Shown in pieces: positions 19,961 to 30,700 of a stretch of DNA of 64,000 bases (position 1 is its first letter; each line of letters begins with the position of its first letter). The notes beneath the pieces are model-generated. The model had not been told where the DNA came from. It ran no database searches and saw only the letters and a list, made by a program, of their open reading frames with translations. The stretch spans positions 62,001-126,000 of the forward strand of contig JAPQWV010000410.1 in the NCBI GenBank assembly GCA_027422505.1, in the 5' to 3' direction. The stretch is from Craterostigma plantagineum (Eukaryota > Streptophyta > Magnoliopsida > Lamiales > Linderniaceae). The position numbers were made by a program, and so were the translations under genes.

Positions 19961-20980
19961 CATGGTTGTAAAATACGCTAGGCGCTCGCTAGGCGCCCGG
20001 GGGGGCCTAGCGCCTAGGCGGCCAGGCGGGGCCTAGGCGGGTTTCTAGGCGGCAACTAAACGGTTCACCTATTTTTCATCAATATTGCAAAATATTTGAA
20101 CACTTAAAATATCACATTGCTTCAAAGCTCAAATTATAGATGGAAATATGTAGAAACTAACTCATAATAAGTTTAACATGAAGAGAAACGCTCAAAATAT
20201 CATGTTACACCAAGTTCTAAGTTCGCAAGAAAAATAAAAAAACAATTCAGTTCAATTCATACACTACATAAATAAAGAAAACACACAAAAAGTTAATCTA
20301 GAGTGTGTCGACATAATGCACTACTAACACCAAAAAAAAAAAACAATTCAATTCATACACTGTATTTGGTAGTTCCAAAAAGATAAACACAACTTCATAT
20401 GCCGACCCATTATTTCTTCTACAAATTAAGTGGGACGAACTGTATTGGAAGGAATTAATTGGATTTAAAAGTTACGACTTCCCAGTCCAAATTTGTTCCT
20501 TGCTCGTCCATTAGGAGGAAACTATCAAGAATATACCAAGATTCAATTGAATATCAGAGGATTTCTTAGGTACTTAAGGGTGCTAACCTTAGCTCTTATG
20601 CTCTTGATCGAAGAGGCGGATGGACTGCGAGCTGCGACTGAGGTCGACGGCGACTGGTGGCGGCACGGCGGCGGCGACGTCGGCTGGCGAAGGGGCGGCG
20701 AGAAAAGGGAAGGTAGGGTGGAAAAGGTGTCGACTGTCGTGGTTGGTGTTTGATTTAGGGATTGCTTTCCTAATATTTAACTATTTAGTTAAATCTTTTT
20801 TTTTTTAATACCGAGTGACTAGGCGCCGCCCAAATTCTCCCTGTGCGCCGACTAATTGGATTGTTCGGAGCCTAGGCGGCCTGGCCGAATAACCCAGCCG
20901 ATTTGAGCATATTCGCCACGGGTGGCGCCGATTAGCGCCTAGGCACCGCCTAGGGCGTATTTTACAACACTGCTTAAGAG
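19953..20980. mobile_element. Non-autonomous hAT-type element inside the LINE
   Basis: The element is 19961-20972, flanked by CTTAAGAG (19953-19960 and 20973-20980). Terminal inverted repeats are CATGGTTGTAAAATACGC and CAGTGTTGTAAAATACGC. Subterminal regions are packed with CTAGGCG/GGCGCC motifs, as expected of hAT transposase-binding repeats. The interior includes a GC-rich stretch (20620-20740) and AT-rich filler, with no transposase. Confidence 0.9.
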
Positions 20981-21318
20981 AGACAAGGGCAACATGGATT
21001 GGTCTCGTTGGCATCAGCTGAGAATCAATCTCCATCAACCTTATAAGGAGGAGGAAATGTATTGGAGCCAGAAAGCGAGGATTCAATGGCTGAAAGAAGG
21101 GGACAAGAATACTAAATTCTTCCATGCGACAACCAAGCAGAGGAGAGTAGTTAACTCTATCCATAACATCATCAACAGGGATGGTCTTCGGTGCAAAGAG
21201 AATGATCAGATCGAGAATGAGGTGGTTGACTTTTATAAACAGCTCTACACTAGCTCTTCTCCCTCAGACCATTATGAGATTCTTGAAGGTATGCCTATGT
21301 CCATCTCAGCTGAACAGC
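20981..21318 (+). pseudogene. LINE ORF2 segment before the reverse transcriptase
   Basis: Reads YWSQKARIQWLKEGDKNTKF and FHATTKQRR, then VVDFYKQLYTSSSPSD, the standard linker between endonuclease and reverse transcriptase in plant L1 elements. It stops at about 21318, where the frame passes into PPR sequence out of register. Confidence 0.75.
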
Positions 21319-22175
21319 TTGAAGGACAAATTCGAGCTCGATGTTGTGGTCTACACAAGCTTGATCCATGGCTGGTGTCGAGCGGGCGATATTAACGAGG
21401 CAGAAAGGGTATTTCAGGAAATGAAGATGGCAGATATCAAGCCTACTGTATACACTTACAGCATAGTGATCGACGCGCTGTGTAGGTGCGGGCAAATCAC
21501 ACGTGCCCACGATGTTTTCGCAGAGATGATCGACGTGGGGTGCGAACCAAATGCAGTAACTTTCAATAATTTGATGAGGGTTCATGTCAAGGCTGGGAGG
21601 ACAGAGAAGGTTTTGCAGGTTTATAATCAGATGAAGAGGCTCAACTGTGAGGCTGATGCAATCACATACAATTTCTTGATCGACGCTCACTGTAAGGATG
21701 GTAACAGAGAAGATGCAATGAAAGTGCTCAACTCGATGGTCAAGAGAGGGTGCGAGCCAAACCCATCGAGCTTCAACATCTTGGTCGAGACATAAACGCC
21801 GCTCACAGATTGGTCGTGAAGATGAAGGATGCGAAGTGTAAGCCAAACACAGTTACTTACAACATCTTGATGCAGATGTTTGCTGAGTCGAAGTCGACCG
21901 ATATGGTTATCAAGCTGTGGAAAGAAATGAGCGAAAACGAAGTGGAGCCTAACGTGAATACGTTCAAGATATTCATCTCAATGTATTGCTCGATGGGTCA
22001 CTGGAATAACGCGTATAAGTATCTGAAAGATATGATCGAAGACAAGTGCTTGAGGCCAAGTCCGCAGCTTTTTGAGATGGTAATGAAAGTGCTGAGGAAA
22101 GCTGGTCAGTTGAAGAAACATGAGGAGTTAACGGAGAAGATGATGGATCGAGGATTCATACAACGGCCTCTATAG
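21319..22175 (+). pseudogene. PPR gene 3' part (At1g20300-like), truncated by the LINE
   Basis: 21319-21795 carries P-class PPR repeats (VVVYTSLIHGWCRAGDINEA, then VTFNNLMRVHVKAGRTEKVL and ITYNFLIDAHCKDGNREDAM). A small deletion after SSFNIL shifts the frame. 21780-22175 continues with DINAAHRLVVKMKDAKCKPN and TVTYNILMQMFAESKSTDMV, ending KKHEELTEKMMDRGFIQRPL before TAG at 22173-22175. The ending matches what I remember of mitochondrial At1g20300. Such proteins bind organellar RNA. The N-terminal half is missing, replaced by LINE sequence, so this copy is dead unless a longer copy exists elsewhere. Confidence 0.82.
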
Positions 22176-22788
22176 GATGTCATATAGAAAGAAGAGTTTG
22201 TGTTTTTGTTTTAGTTACTTTTCTTCTATGGAATTACAATTATGAATGTGGAGACGGAGATTATTACCATTGTTGTTTTATCCGATTTAGTGTAACGAAA
22301 GTTTGATTTTTTTTATTTGATTTCTACGTTCATGCATATCAGTTGGATGGTTGGTTATACAAGTAATTCTATTAAAAAAAATTATGTTTATAATATTTTA
22401 TTCTTCGTTGTGGATGATCAACTAGGACTAATGACTAATCATCGTGTTAACGGGTCAAATACATTTTAATGCAAAATGTGTATGATCCTTTTCTTAGTAA
22501 CGCGTATCATCGTCATCATCAACTGCTAATCGAAAATGTCTCGACTATACCAAATTAATAATTTGTTTGTAGCAGTTGCATTTCCCTGGGTTATCTATTT
22601 TTCCAATAAATCACATCATTTTGACCAGTACTTTCACACGTCGTCCTTATCTAAATCTGTTGAAAAAGTCAGTTTTCTAATCCGACGTACGGTTGATCCT
22701 TTCCTTTGTCCAAGAACACAAAAGTCTACTTTTACAACTACATATTAATGCATGCCTGTTTGTAACGGACGAATCATCAAGAACTCAG
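22176..22788. other. Intergenic, AT-rich
   Basis: The 3' flank of the PPR fragment and promoter/leader of the next gene. No transposon ends or RNA gene seen. Confidence 0.5.
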
Positions 22789-23595
22789 ATGGAGAAGAAG
22801 CCAACAACAACAACAACAAAATCGATAAGCAAAATCCTGAAGCTACTGCCAAAGGTTTCACAAGCAGCAGTTTCATTCCAAAACCCTCATAATTTCAGCC
22901 CAACAAGAGATCGTCGATTAAATTCATCGAATCAAAACAAGGGTTTCTCACGCTCGATCATACCCTATATTCCAGCGAACAAGAGATCATCCAAAAAAGA
23001 CAACGGCTACGAAAATTCCCAAGAGCCCACCTCACCGAAAATCTCTTGCATGGGACAGATAAAGCACAGGCACAATATGTGCAAACAGCAGCAGAAGAAA
23101 GTACTCCAATCGCATAAGAAAGCGTTGACCAAGTCAGTTTCTTCTTACCTGAATAATCCTCGGCCGATCGAACCATCCAAGAAGAAGGAGGAGGAGGAGA
23201 AGCCAAGGTTTGCAATGAGTAGTAAGCTCTTTGGGTCTTCGAGGGAAAGAATAAAGTCGGATGCTTTGGTCAACGAATATAGCGAGCCTAAATCACAAGA
23301 TAGAGCTCCGAGCTTGGTTCAGATGAAAAGGTTCGCGAGTAGCCGTGACGCGCTGGCTGGTTTTGATTGGTCGAGCGTCGTAGGAAATGGGTCCGTTGAT
23401 GACGACGACGACCGTGATGACGTAATAATTCCTTTCTCAGCTCCGATAATAATGGGGATTAAGCACGGTGGCGAGTTTACCGGCGGCGGAGGCGATTTGG
23501 AGGCGAGGAAAGAGATTAGCTTGTGGAAGAGGAGGACTACTATGGCGGCTCAGCCCCAGCCTATTCGATTGGAGATTCTTGGGAAGAAGCAATGA
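22789..23595 (+). CDS. Syringolide-induced protein 14-1-1-like
   Basis: An intronless frame of 268 residues from ATG at 22789 (MEKKPTTTTTKSISKILKLL) to TGA at 23593-23595. An upstream in-frame Met at 22693 is possible, but the family starts near the chosen one. Landmarks are a basic, serine-rich N-terminus, the conserved EPTSPKISCMGQIKHRH segment (about residues 80-96), SLVQMKRFASSRDALAGFDW near residue 180-200, an acidic DDDDDRDD run and a C-terminal LWKRRTTMA...IRLEILGKKQ. The family is plant-specific and mostly uncharacterised, with one soybean member induced by the elicitor syringolide. Likely a disordered, nuclear or cytosolic basic protein. Frame intact. Confidence 0.8.
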   Translation: MEKKPTTTTTKSISKILKLLPKVSQAAVSFQNPHNFSPTRDRRLNSSNQNKGFSRSIIPYIPANKRSSKKDNGYENSQEPTSPKISCMGQIKHRHNMCKQQQKKVLQSHKKALTKSVSSYLNNPRPIEPSKKKEEEEKPRFAMSSKLFGSSRERIKSDALVNEYSEPKSQDRAPSLVQMKRFASSRDALAGFDWSSVVGNGSVDDDDDRDDVIIPFSAPIIMGIKHGGEFTGGGGDLEARKEISLWKRRTTMAAQPQPIRLEILGKKQ

Positions 23596-24378
23596 ATGTA
23601 AATTTATAAATACACATATAAGAAAAGGAAAATTGTTGAATGTTTTGTTTTTTATTTAGTTTCATCTTTTGATAAACGATTTTAATGTCTTTTAATCCGT
23701 TGGTTCTTTGCTCTTGCATAGTTTATGAACAGCATATTTATGCGTGCATGTGTTGTTTAATTTCGACAAAAAACTCAAAATTAAATTCATCACATTTCAC
23801 AAATCACAGGCCTATTATCCACCATTCAAATGATAATATTACGAGATAATAGTAATTAATGAGAATAATTAGTTATTGCACTTGATTTATGATTTCTTAG
23901 GCATTTTACGTGAAAAGCGCTACTAGTAGACCCACTTAAGTTTTACCATCAACCCAAAATTGACCAGCTCGCCGTCCCAACCGGCCTCAGCCCTCTCAGG
24001 TCGATCGATTTCTTCCATCTTTGGCATAATTAAGCATTTAAGCTAATGGGTTTTTAGTTTCGTTAGGTATTCGTGTAGCTTTCATGATACCTCCTTCACT
24101 CTAAAGGGACTCGTACCGATGAATTAGGGTTATTTTTTTATATTACTGGATTTACTGTGTTGTGTACCCTTAGATTTCTTTTACTTGTTCAGTGTAATAG
24201 GATTTAAAGTTTTACTTTTCTTTTTCTTAACAGCTGTTGGATGTTTTCCCCTGTGGACGAAGCTCGTGCAGATATCTGACTATTTTGATCGATTGTAAAG
24301 CAGGGATTCTCTTATGAGGAGGCAAAGATGAGGTTGGATAAATGCTGATTCTGTTCTTCCACTATATATCCTTTTCTG
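23596..24378. other. Intergenic, AT-rich; promoter and leader of the PPR gene
   Basis: The 3' UTR of the preceding gene is followed by AT-rich DNA. A CAG acceptor-like site and T-rich stretch at 24205-24235 could mark a 5'-UTR intron of the PPR gene. No transposon or RNA gene seen. Confidence 0.4.
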
Positions 24379-26895
24379 ATGTCACTGCAATCACTGTATG
24401 GTGTTGCTAAACCTCTTTGTATAAACGCCGGAAATAGTCATTCGTTTCGTCGATTGATAGCTACAGCTTGTTCTCAGTCTGATTTCCATGATATCGCTGT
24501 AGCGCCGTTGCTTGATTTAGAGGATATTCATAATTCGTTGTCTGATGATCCAAACCATCCTTTTTGCTTAAAAAGAAAGGATGGTGTGGAACGTTACGAA
24601 TACAGGAAAAGAACTGAGTCTCCTAACATTTATGGAATTAATAACGGATACAGAGATCACTACAGCATTGGTTCAGCGCTGTTGCGTCTATTGAATGGAA
24701 CGGCTATAACATCAGTCTCTCAGATACGAGAAGCTCATGCCCAGCTTCTCAGGACTGGTCTTTTCGACCTTCTCAACTATAGAACCAAGCTCCTTTCCCT
24801 CTACGCCGACCATCGTTGCTTCTCTGATGCCAAAAAGATCCTCCACGAACCTGATTTTATCTCTTTTACTACTCTTATATATGCATGCTCGAGATTTGAC
24901 GACTTTAAGAACACTCTCTGTTTATTTTCTGCAATGCTCTCTGCTGACATCTACCCAGATTCCCGTCTATTGCCGAATATTATCAAGGCTTGTGCGGGAC
25001 TATCTGCGCTGGGTATCGGGAAGCAGGTTCATGGGTTTTCCATTACATGCGGGCTTTTGGATGCTTTTGTTGAGTCGTCTTTCGTCCACTTTTACGTGAG
25101 GTGTCATGAATTAGCTGATGCGCGCACGGTGTTTGACAGTATGGCTGATAGGGACGTTGTTTCTTGGAGTGCGCTTGCTGCTGGATACGCAAGGAAAGGG
25201 GACGTGGTTAATGCAATGAAGGTGTTCAGCGAGGCGCAGCATCTCGGGTTTGAACCGAATTCTGTTTCTTGGAATGGCTTGATTGCAGGTTTCAATCAGA
25301 GCGGGTGTTTTCGAGAGGCAGTTCTAATGTTTGAGAAGATGCATTTACATGGTTTTATGGCTGATGGGACCAGTTTTTCTAGCGTTTTTCCTGCAATAGG
25401 GGACTTGGGATACTTAGAGACGGGCACTCAAGTGCATGCATACGCGATTAAGGCAGGCTTTGCTGCCGATAAATGCATTATAACTGCCTTAATTGATATG
25501 TACAGTAAGTGTGCGGGAGCCTTAGAGATGTCTCGAGTATTCGAGGAAGTAGAGCGAGTGGACGTTGCAGCGTGCAATGCTCTAATAGCAGGGCTCTCTC
25601 GACATGGTCTGAGTGACAAGGCACTGAAGGTGTTTAGAGACCTTCAGAGCAGAGGGATAGACCTCAACGTTGTATCCTGGACTTCGATAATTGCTTGCTG
25701 CTCTCAGCATGGGAAGGACGTCGAGGCATTGGAGCTCTTTAGGGAGATGCAGGCCAATGGCGTGAGGCCAAACTCTGTGACCATCCCTTGCCTGCTTCCT
25801 GCCTGTGGCAACATTGCAGCACTTATGCATGGAAAAGCAGCCCATTGTTTCTCTCTCAGAAAAGGCATTACTGACGACGTTTATGTGGGCAGTGCACTGA
25901 TTGATATGTATGCCAACTGTGGGAAGATCAATTCAGCACGGTACTGTTTCGATCGCATGCGTAACCCTAATTTGGTATGCTGGAATGCGATGCTCGGGGC
26001 TTACGCCATGCACGGAGAAGCTGAAGAGGCGTGCGGACTCTTTCTGTCCATGCAGAGAAGTGGACAAAAACCCGACTCTGTTACTTTTACCAGCTTGCAG
26101 TCTGCTTGTGCCCAAAAGGGCCTCAGAGAAGAAGGGCTTCGTTATTTCGAAAGCATGTCCAAGGATCACGGTATCGAACCTAAAATGGAGCACTTTGCTT
26201 GTATGGTCACCCTTCTTGGTCGTGTTGGAAAGCTTGAGGACGCTTATTCCATGATAAAAGAGATGCCTTTTGAGCCCGATGCTTGCGTATGGGGTGCATT
26301 GCTAAGTTCTTGCAGAGTTCACCATAACATGAGCTTAGGCGAGATGGCTGCTTCTAAGTTATTCGAGCTAGAGCCCACGAATCCTGGGAATTACATTCTC
26401 CTGTCTAATATCTTTGCGTCAAAGGGAAAATGGAAGGAAGTGGACAGAGTCAGAGATATGATGAGAGATAAGGGGCTGAAGAAGAACCCTGGCTGCAGTT
26501 GGATAGAAGTGAAAAACAAGGTTTACATGCTTTTGGCAGGCGATAGATCGTTCCCACAAATGGGTCAAATTTTGGACAAGATGAATAAGTTAGCCATGGA
26601 GATGAAGAAGGCAGGCTACTTGCCGCATACAGATTACGTGCTACAAGACGTAGAGGAGCAGGAGAAGGAGGGCATTTTATGCGGGCATAGTGAGAAGTTG
26701 GCGGTCGTTTTTGGAATCTTGAATACCAGCCCAACGTCTTCTGTACGAGTTACGAAGAACCTACGCATCTGTGGAGATTGCCATGCGTTCATCAAGTTTA
26801 TATCCAGGTTTGAGGGCAGAGAAATATTCGTCAGGGACACAAATCGATATCACCACTTCAGACAAGGAGAATGCTCGTGTGGGGACTTTTGGTGA
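24379..26895 (+). CDS. Pentatricopeptide repeat protein, PLS class with E and DYW domains (At1g20230-like)
   Basis: A single exon of 838 residues, intact. After an N-terminal extension of about 110 residues (organelle targeting likely), PPR motifs run from about residue 120 (REAHAQLLRTGLFDLLNYRT) to about 650, for example VSWNGLIAGFNQSGCFREAV and TIPCLLPACGNIAALMHGKA. The E/E+ region (GCSWIEVKNKVYMLLAGDRS) is followed by a DYW cytidine-deaminase domain with GHSEKLAVVFG (HSE), CGDCH and the terminal CGDFW (F for the usual Y). Such proteins are site-specific C-to-U RNA editing factors of plastids or mitochondria. Close to Arabidopsis At1g20230 by memory, though about 80 residues longer at the N-terminus. 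The target transcript cannot be told from sequence. Confidence 0.92.
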   Translation: MSLQSLYGVAKPLCINAGNSHSFRRLIATACSQSDFHDIAVAPLLDLEDIHNSLSDDPNHPFCLKRKDGVERYEYRKRTESPNIYGINNGYRDHYSIGSALLRLLNGTAITSVSQIREAHAQLLRTGLFDLLNYRTKLLSLYADHRCFSDAKKILHEPDFISFTTLIYACSRFDDFKNTLCLFSAMLSADIYPDSRLLPNIIKACAGLSALGIGKQVHGFSITCGLLDAFVESSFVHFYVRCHELADARTVFDSMADRDVVSWSALAAGYARKGDVVNAMKVFSEAQHLGFEPNSVSWNGLIAGFNQSGCFREAVLMFEKMHLHGFMADGTSFSSVFPAIGDLGYLETGTQVHAYAIKAGFAADKCIITALIDMYSKCAGALEMSRVFEEVERVDVAACNALIAGLSRHGLSDKALKVFRDLQSRGIDLNVVSWTSIIACCSQHGKDVEALELFREMQANGVRPNSVTIPCLLPACGNIAALMHGKAAHCFSLRKGITDDVYVGSALIDMYANCGKINSARYCFDRMRNPNLVCWNAMLGAYAMHGEAEEACGLFLSMQRSGQKPDSVTFTSLQSACAQKGLREEGLRYFESMSKDHGIEPKMEHFACMVTLLGRVGKLEDAYSMIKEMPFEPDACVWGALLSSCRVHHNMSLGEMAASKLFELEPTNPGNYILLSNIFASKGKWKEVDRVRDMMRDKGLKKNPGCSWIEVKNKVYMLLAGDRSFPQMGQILDKMNKLAMEMKKAGYLPHTDYVLQDVEEQEKEGILCGHSEKLAVVFGILNTSPTSSVRVTKNLRICGDCHAFIKFISRFEGREIFVRDTNRYHHFRQGECSCGDFW

Positions 26896-27014
26896 TTCAG
26901 TGACTTAAAAGCACGTCTTACTGCAGATTCTATATTTGATACTCAAAATGATTTACGCCTGATTCTTATTCGAGGTTGAGGTGCATTACTTGCTTCGTCT
27001 TGCGGGTTTTTCAG

Positions 27015-27496
27015 ATATTGAGATCATGTCGATCTAAATTCGGCAAAAACTTCAACAAGATGAAGAGGAGACCTCGTAAGGTCAAGTTGACTAAGGCTTA
27101 CAGATGGTCGAATGGAAAGAACATTGCCTGGGTTGGCTATTCACATTCATGCTAATTCTTCTTTCTAAGTAGTGCTGTCCTAGATGATTGTTGTATAATT
27201 CCCTTCCCCATCAAAATTTCAAGAAGGATTCCCACTAAGAAGATTGAGAAGGTCAGAGTCGATAGGGAGGCCAGGCATGACGCTAAAAGGTATGTTATCT
27301 TAATTTTCGAGTATTCCTCATGATTTTGTATATAGACCCTTTTTGTAACGGCTTATCAAAAATCAACAGAATAAGGGAAAGAAACCTCGGCTGCTCAAAG
27401 AAGCGTCTAAAGAATTGGAGCAGAGCATTCAGTTGGTCAAAGCACCTTCAAAAAAGATCCTTCACTCTCTTTACCCAAAACCAAAGTCGTTATGAT
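27015..27496 (+). pseudogene. RLP24-like ribosome biogenesis protein pseudogene
   Basis: Three exon-like pieces: 27015-27153 (after TTTTTCAG) reads ILRSCRSKFGKNFNKMKRRP and RKVKLTKAYRWSNGK. 27222-27289 reads TKKIEKVRVDREARHDAKR and ends at a GTATGT donor. 27364-27496 reads NKGKKPRLLKEASKELEQSI, QLVKAPS, then slips frame at an A run before DPSLSLPKTKV. RLP24 is a nucleolar L24e-related factor needed for the large ribosomal subunit. Missing parts are the N-terminal zinc finger exon and the segment between the first two pieces. The conserved W in VKW is L. Clearly a remnant. Confidence 0.72.
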
Positions 27497-27747
27497 ATAT
27501 TATGACTCTTGGAACCTGATTCTTGTCACGATTTTGTTTCGACATAGTTTCATCCGCTTTGGCCCATCGCTAGAATCCATTGCAATTTCTTTGTTAACTC
27601 CAAAAAGGGGAAAAAAATTAGAAAAGACCAATATTTGCAGTTACGGTATCGTATCAGAATATTTCGGGGAAATTAAGGAACAAAGACTGTAATATGGTAT
27701 CTATATATTATGACAAATGATTTCATCGGTTCGGCTTTGATAGAATA
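27497..27747. other. Intergenic; promoter region of the oligopeptidase gene
   Basis: AT-rich, with TATCTATATATTATG near 27697-27711 as a possible TATA region about 40 bp before the first ATG. Nothing else recognised. Confidence 0.35.
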
Positions 27748-30700
27748 ATGCTTTCGTGCGCAAGACTCTGTAGTCCATATAAATCATCGCACCTACTTAG
27801 ACTTGTATCCACAACTGGCAATGATAAAAATGCGTTCTTTTCTTCTCTGAGACTTCTCCACAAACGCACACAATCAAGGAAGCTATTTGCACTTACCCCA
27901 CGTTTTCTCGCACCTTCTCTATCGACGTCTTCGGAGATGGGCTCTGTTTCAGCGTTCAACGAACCCCTTTCGTATCCTTCGGCTCGCCGCGACGAGTCTG
28001 TGGTTGAGAATTATCACGGTGTTATGGTAGCTGACCCATATAGATGGTAATGGCTTGTTCCCAACCTTTTAATTTATTGCTTGCATTAGTTTGAATTGTG
28101 TTGGATTGAACTCCAATCCAATTGGGTTTTATTATTTTCTGTTGCTCGCTACCGTCGTAATGCTTTTTTTAGCTGTGGGCTTGCTGATGGATTTATCTTC
28201 TTCAGCTGACATTTTTCTGTATTTAAGATTTGATTGATGAATCGAAAATTACTGTTGACAGGTTAGAGGATCCTGACTCTGCAGAGACAAAGGAGTTTGT
28301 CGAGAAACAAATGCATTTGACAGAGTCTGTTCTGAAGACTTGTGACATTAGGAATAAGCTCCGCGAAAAGCTTACTGAATTATTTGATTTTCCCAAGTAC
28401 AATGCTCCGTTTAGGGCAGGCGACAAGTACTTCTACTTTCACAATACGGGCTTACAGCCACAGAAAGTCCTTTACGTTCAGGTTCTTGAGTTTTACTTCT
28501 TTGAACTGCAAATTTGGTATTTTTTATTGCGTCCCCATGTCTCAAAGCAGACTTTTAATGGCTTTGCAGGATAGTTTGGAGGGTGAACCTGAGATTTTGC
28601 TCGATCCAAACACATTAAGCGAGGATGGGACTGTAGCTTTAAGTGAGTATGAAGTTAGTGAAGATGCCAAGTACCTGGCTTATGGCACTAGTTCAAGTGG
28701 AAGTGATTGGGTCACTGTTAAAGTTATGAGGATCGATGATAAAGGAACAGAGCCCGATACCATTTCTTGGGTAAAGTTGCCCTTCTTCAATATGCATGCT
28801 ACTGAGCTTCTGTGAAGAACTTATTATGAAATTAAGCTATATCGTCTAATTGCAGGTGAAGTTTTCTAGTATCAGTTGGACACATGATAGCAAAGGTTTT
28901 TTCTACAGCCGCTATCCCGCTCCTTTGTAAGTCTTCGAATTTCTGGCATTTTGTGACCAGTCAAGAAAAGAGAAAAACATGTTGAAATTGTGGCCTAAAT
29001 TGTTGTAAATGATAGTGTTTCGATTCTACTCAGTTCTTACTTCTTTAGTTTGTTGTAAAGGGATGGAGATAACTTAGACGCTGGAACAGAGACCCATGCC
29101 AACTTACATCATGAACTGTATTATCATTTCTTGGGCACCGATCAGTCCGAAGATGTCTTATGTTGGAGGGACCCAGAAAACCCTAAACACACACGTTCTG
29201 GTTATGTCACAGAAGATGGGAAGGTAATAAATATGCGATCATCTTTTTTTTTTTTTTTTTTTTTTTTTTTTACGTTTTAATGTTTTATTGAACGTTTGGT
29301 ATGTCTTTACTTTATAATGTTTCTTTATTTGTTATTTTTTCAGTATCTGCTTCTGTATATCTCCGAAAACTGTGACCCTGTGAACAAGATTTATTACTGT
29401 GACCTCTCAACCCTCCCCAAAGGCCTCGAAGGCTATAAAGGGTCAAACAAATTGCTCCCCTTTGTGAAGCTCGTCGACTCATTCGAAGCTTACTATAGCT
29501 ACGTAGCCAATGATGACACAGTTTTCACCTTCAGAACCAATAAGGACGCTCCGAGGTACAAGCTAGTCCGCGTCGATCTGAGACAACCTAGTTCTTGGAC
29601 CGAAGTGCTGCCTGAAGATGATAAGGACGTTCTTGAATCTGTCACGGCAGTAAACAAAGATCAGATCATAGTCAATTACATGAGCGATGTGAAGAACGTT
29701 CTGCAGATAAGGGACTTGAAAACTGGTGCCCTCGTGCGCAATTTGCCACTCGATATTGGCTCAGTTACTGAGATATCTTGCAGGCGTAAAGACAACCTAG
29801 TATTTCTCGGCTTCACTAGCTTCCTTGTCCCTGGAATCATATATGTGTGCAACTTGGAAAGCGACGGTGAGGTCATGAAAATCTTCAGAGAAATTGTTGT
29901 CCCTGGCTTTGACAGGTCTGAATTCGAAGTCACTCAGGTAATTTCGAGCCATCAAATTCTACACCTCCATAGTTACTTCCATCAATGATTTATACGTACA
30001 ATCCCTTTTTTTCAGGTCTTTGTTACTAGCAAAGATGGCACTAAAATCCCGACATTCATAGTCACAAGAAAGGGCATGGCCCTCGATGGTTCGCACCCTT
30101 GTCTTCTCTACGGTTACGGTGGCTTTAACATCAGCATCACACCGTATTTTACTCCTACGCGTATCGTTCTTGCGAAGCACTTAGATGTCGTCTACTGCAT
30201 AGCAAACATACGCGGAGGAGGCGAATACGGAGAAGAATGGCACAAGGACGGTGCCCTTTCGAAGAAACAGAACTGCTTCGATGATTTCATATCAGCTGCT
30301 GAGTACTTAGTCTCCGCTGGCTATACGCAGCCTAAGAAGCTTTGCATCGAAGGTGGTAGCAATGGAGGTTTGCTCGTTGGAGCTTGCATTAATCAGGTGC
30401 TCACACGCACACGCACGCGCGCTTTTCTAAACACAATTTGTATTCATCATTTTGTTGTGTTTTGCAGAGGCCTGATCTTTTCGGATGTGCTTTAGCTCAT
30501 GTTGGCGTTATGGACATGCTAAGGTTTCACAAATTTACTATAGGTAAGACTTTCCCACGTTTCTTTTCTTTTTTTTTTTTTTCATTTTTCAGAGATATTT
30601 CGGTTTCATTTCGATATTTCCTCCCAACAAACTAGGCCATGCATGGACATCAGACTATGGATGCTCTGATAAGGAAGAAGAGTTCAACTGGCTTATAAAG

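Larger units (their letters stand above)
18052..21318 (+). mobile_element. L1-type LINE, degraded, interrupted by a hAT element and lacking its 3' half
   Basis: ORF1 (about 18115-19007) and the start of ORF2 (from 19004) are present: endonuclease pieces up to 19960, then a 1-kb hAT insertion, then the region leading to the reverse transcriptase (20981-21318). The reverse transcriptase catalytic core, 3' UTR and A-tail are absent. At about 21318 the LINE passes directly into PPR-coding sequence. Losing the 3' rather than the 5' end is not the normal LINE truncation and implies a later deletion. Confidence 0.8.

Noticed and set aside
21181..21318. LINE-PPR fusion protein
   Set aside because: The open frame running into the PPR repeats is not the LINE frame; the LINE frame stops at about 21395 after reading PPR sequence out of register.
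22693..22788. Upstream Met for the 14-1-1-like protein
   Set aside because: The extension is hydrophobic and unlike the conserved N-terminus starting MEKKP; likely leader sequence.
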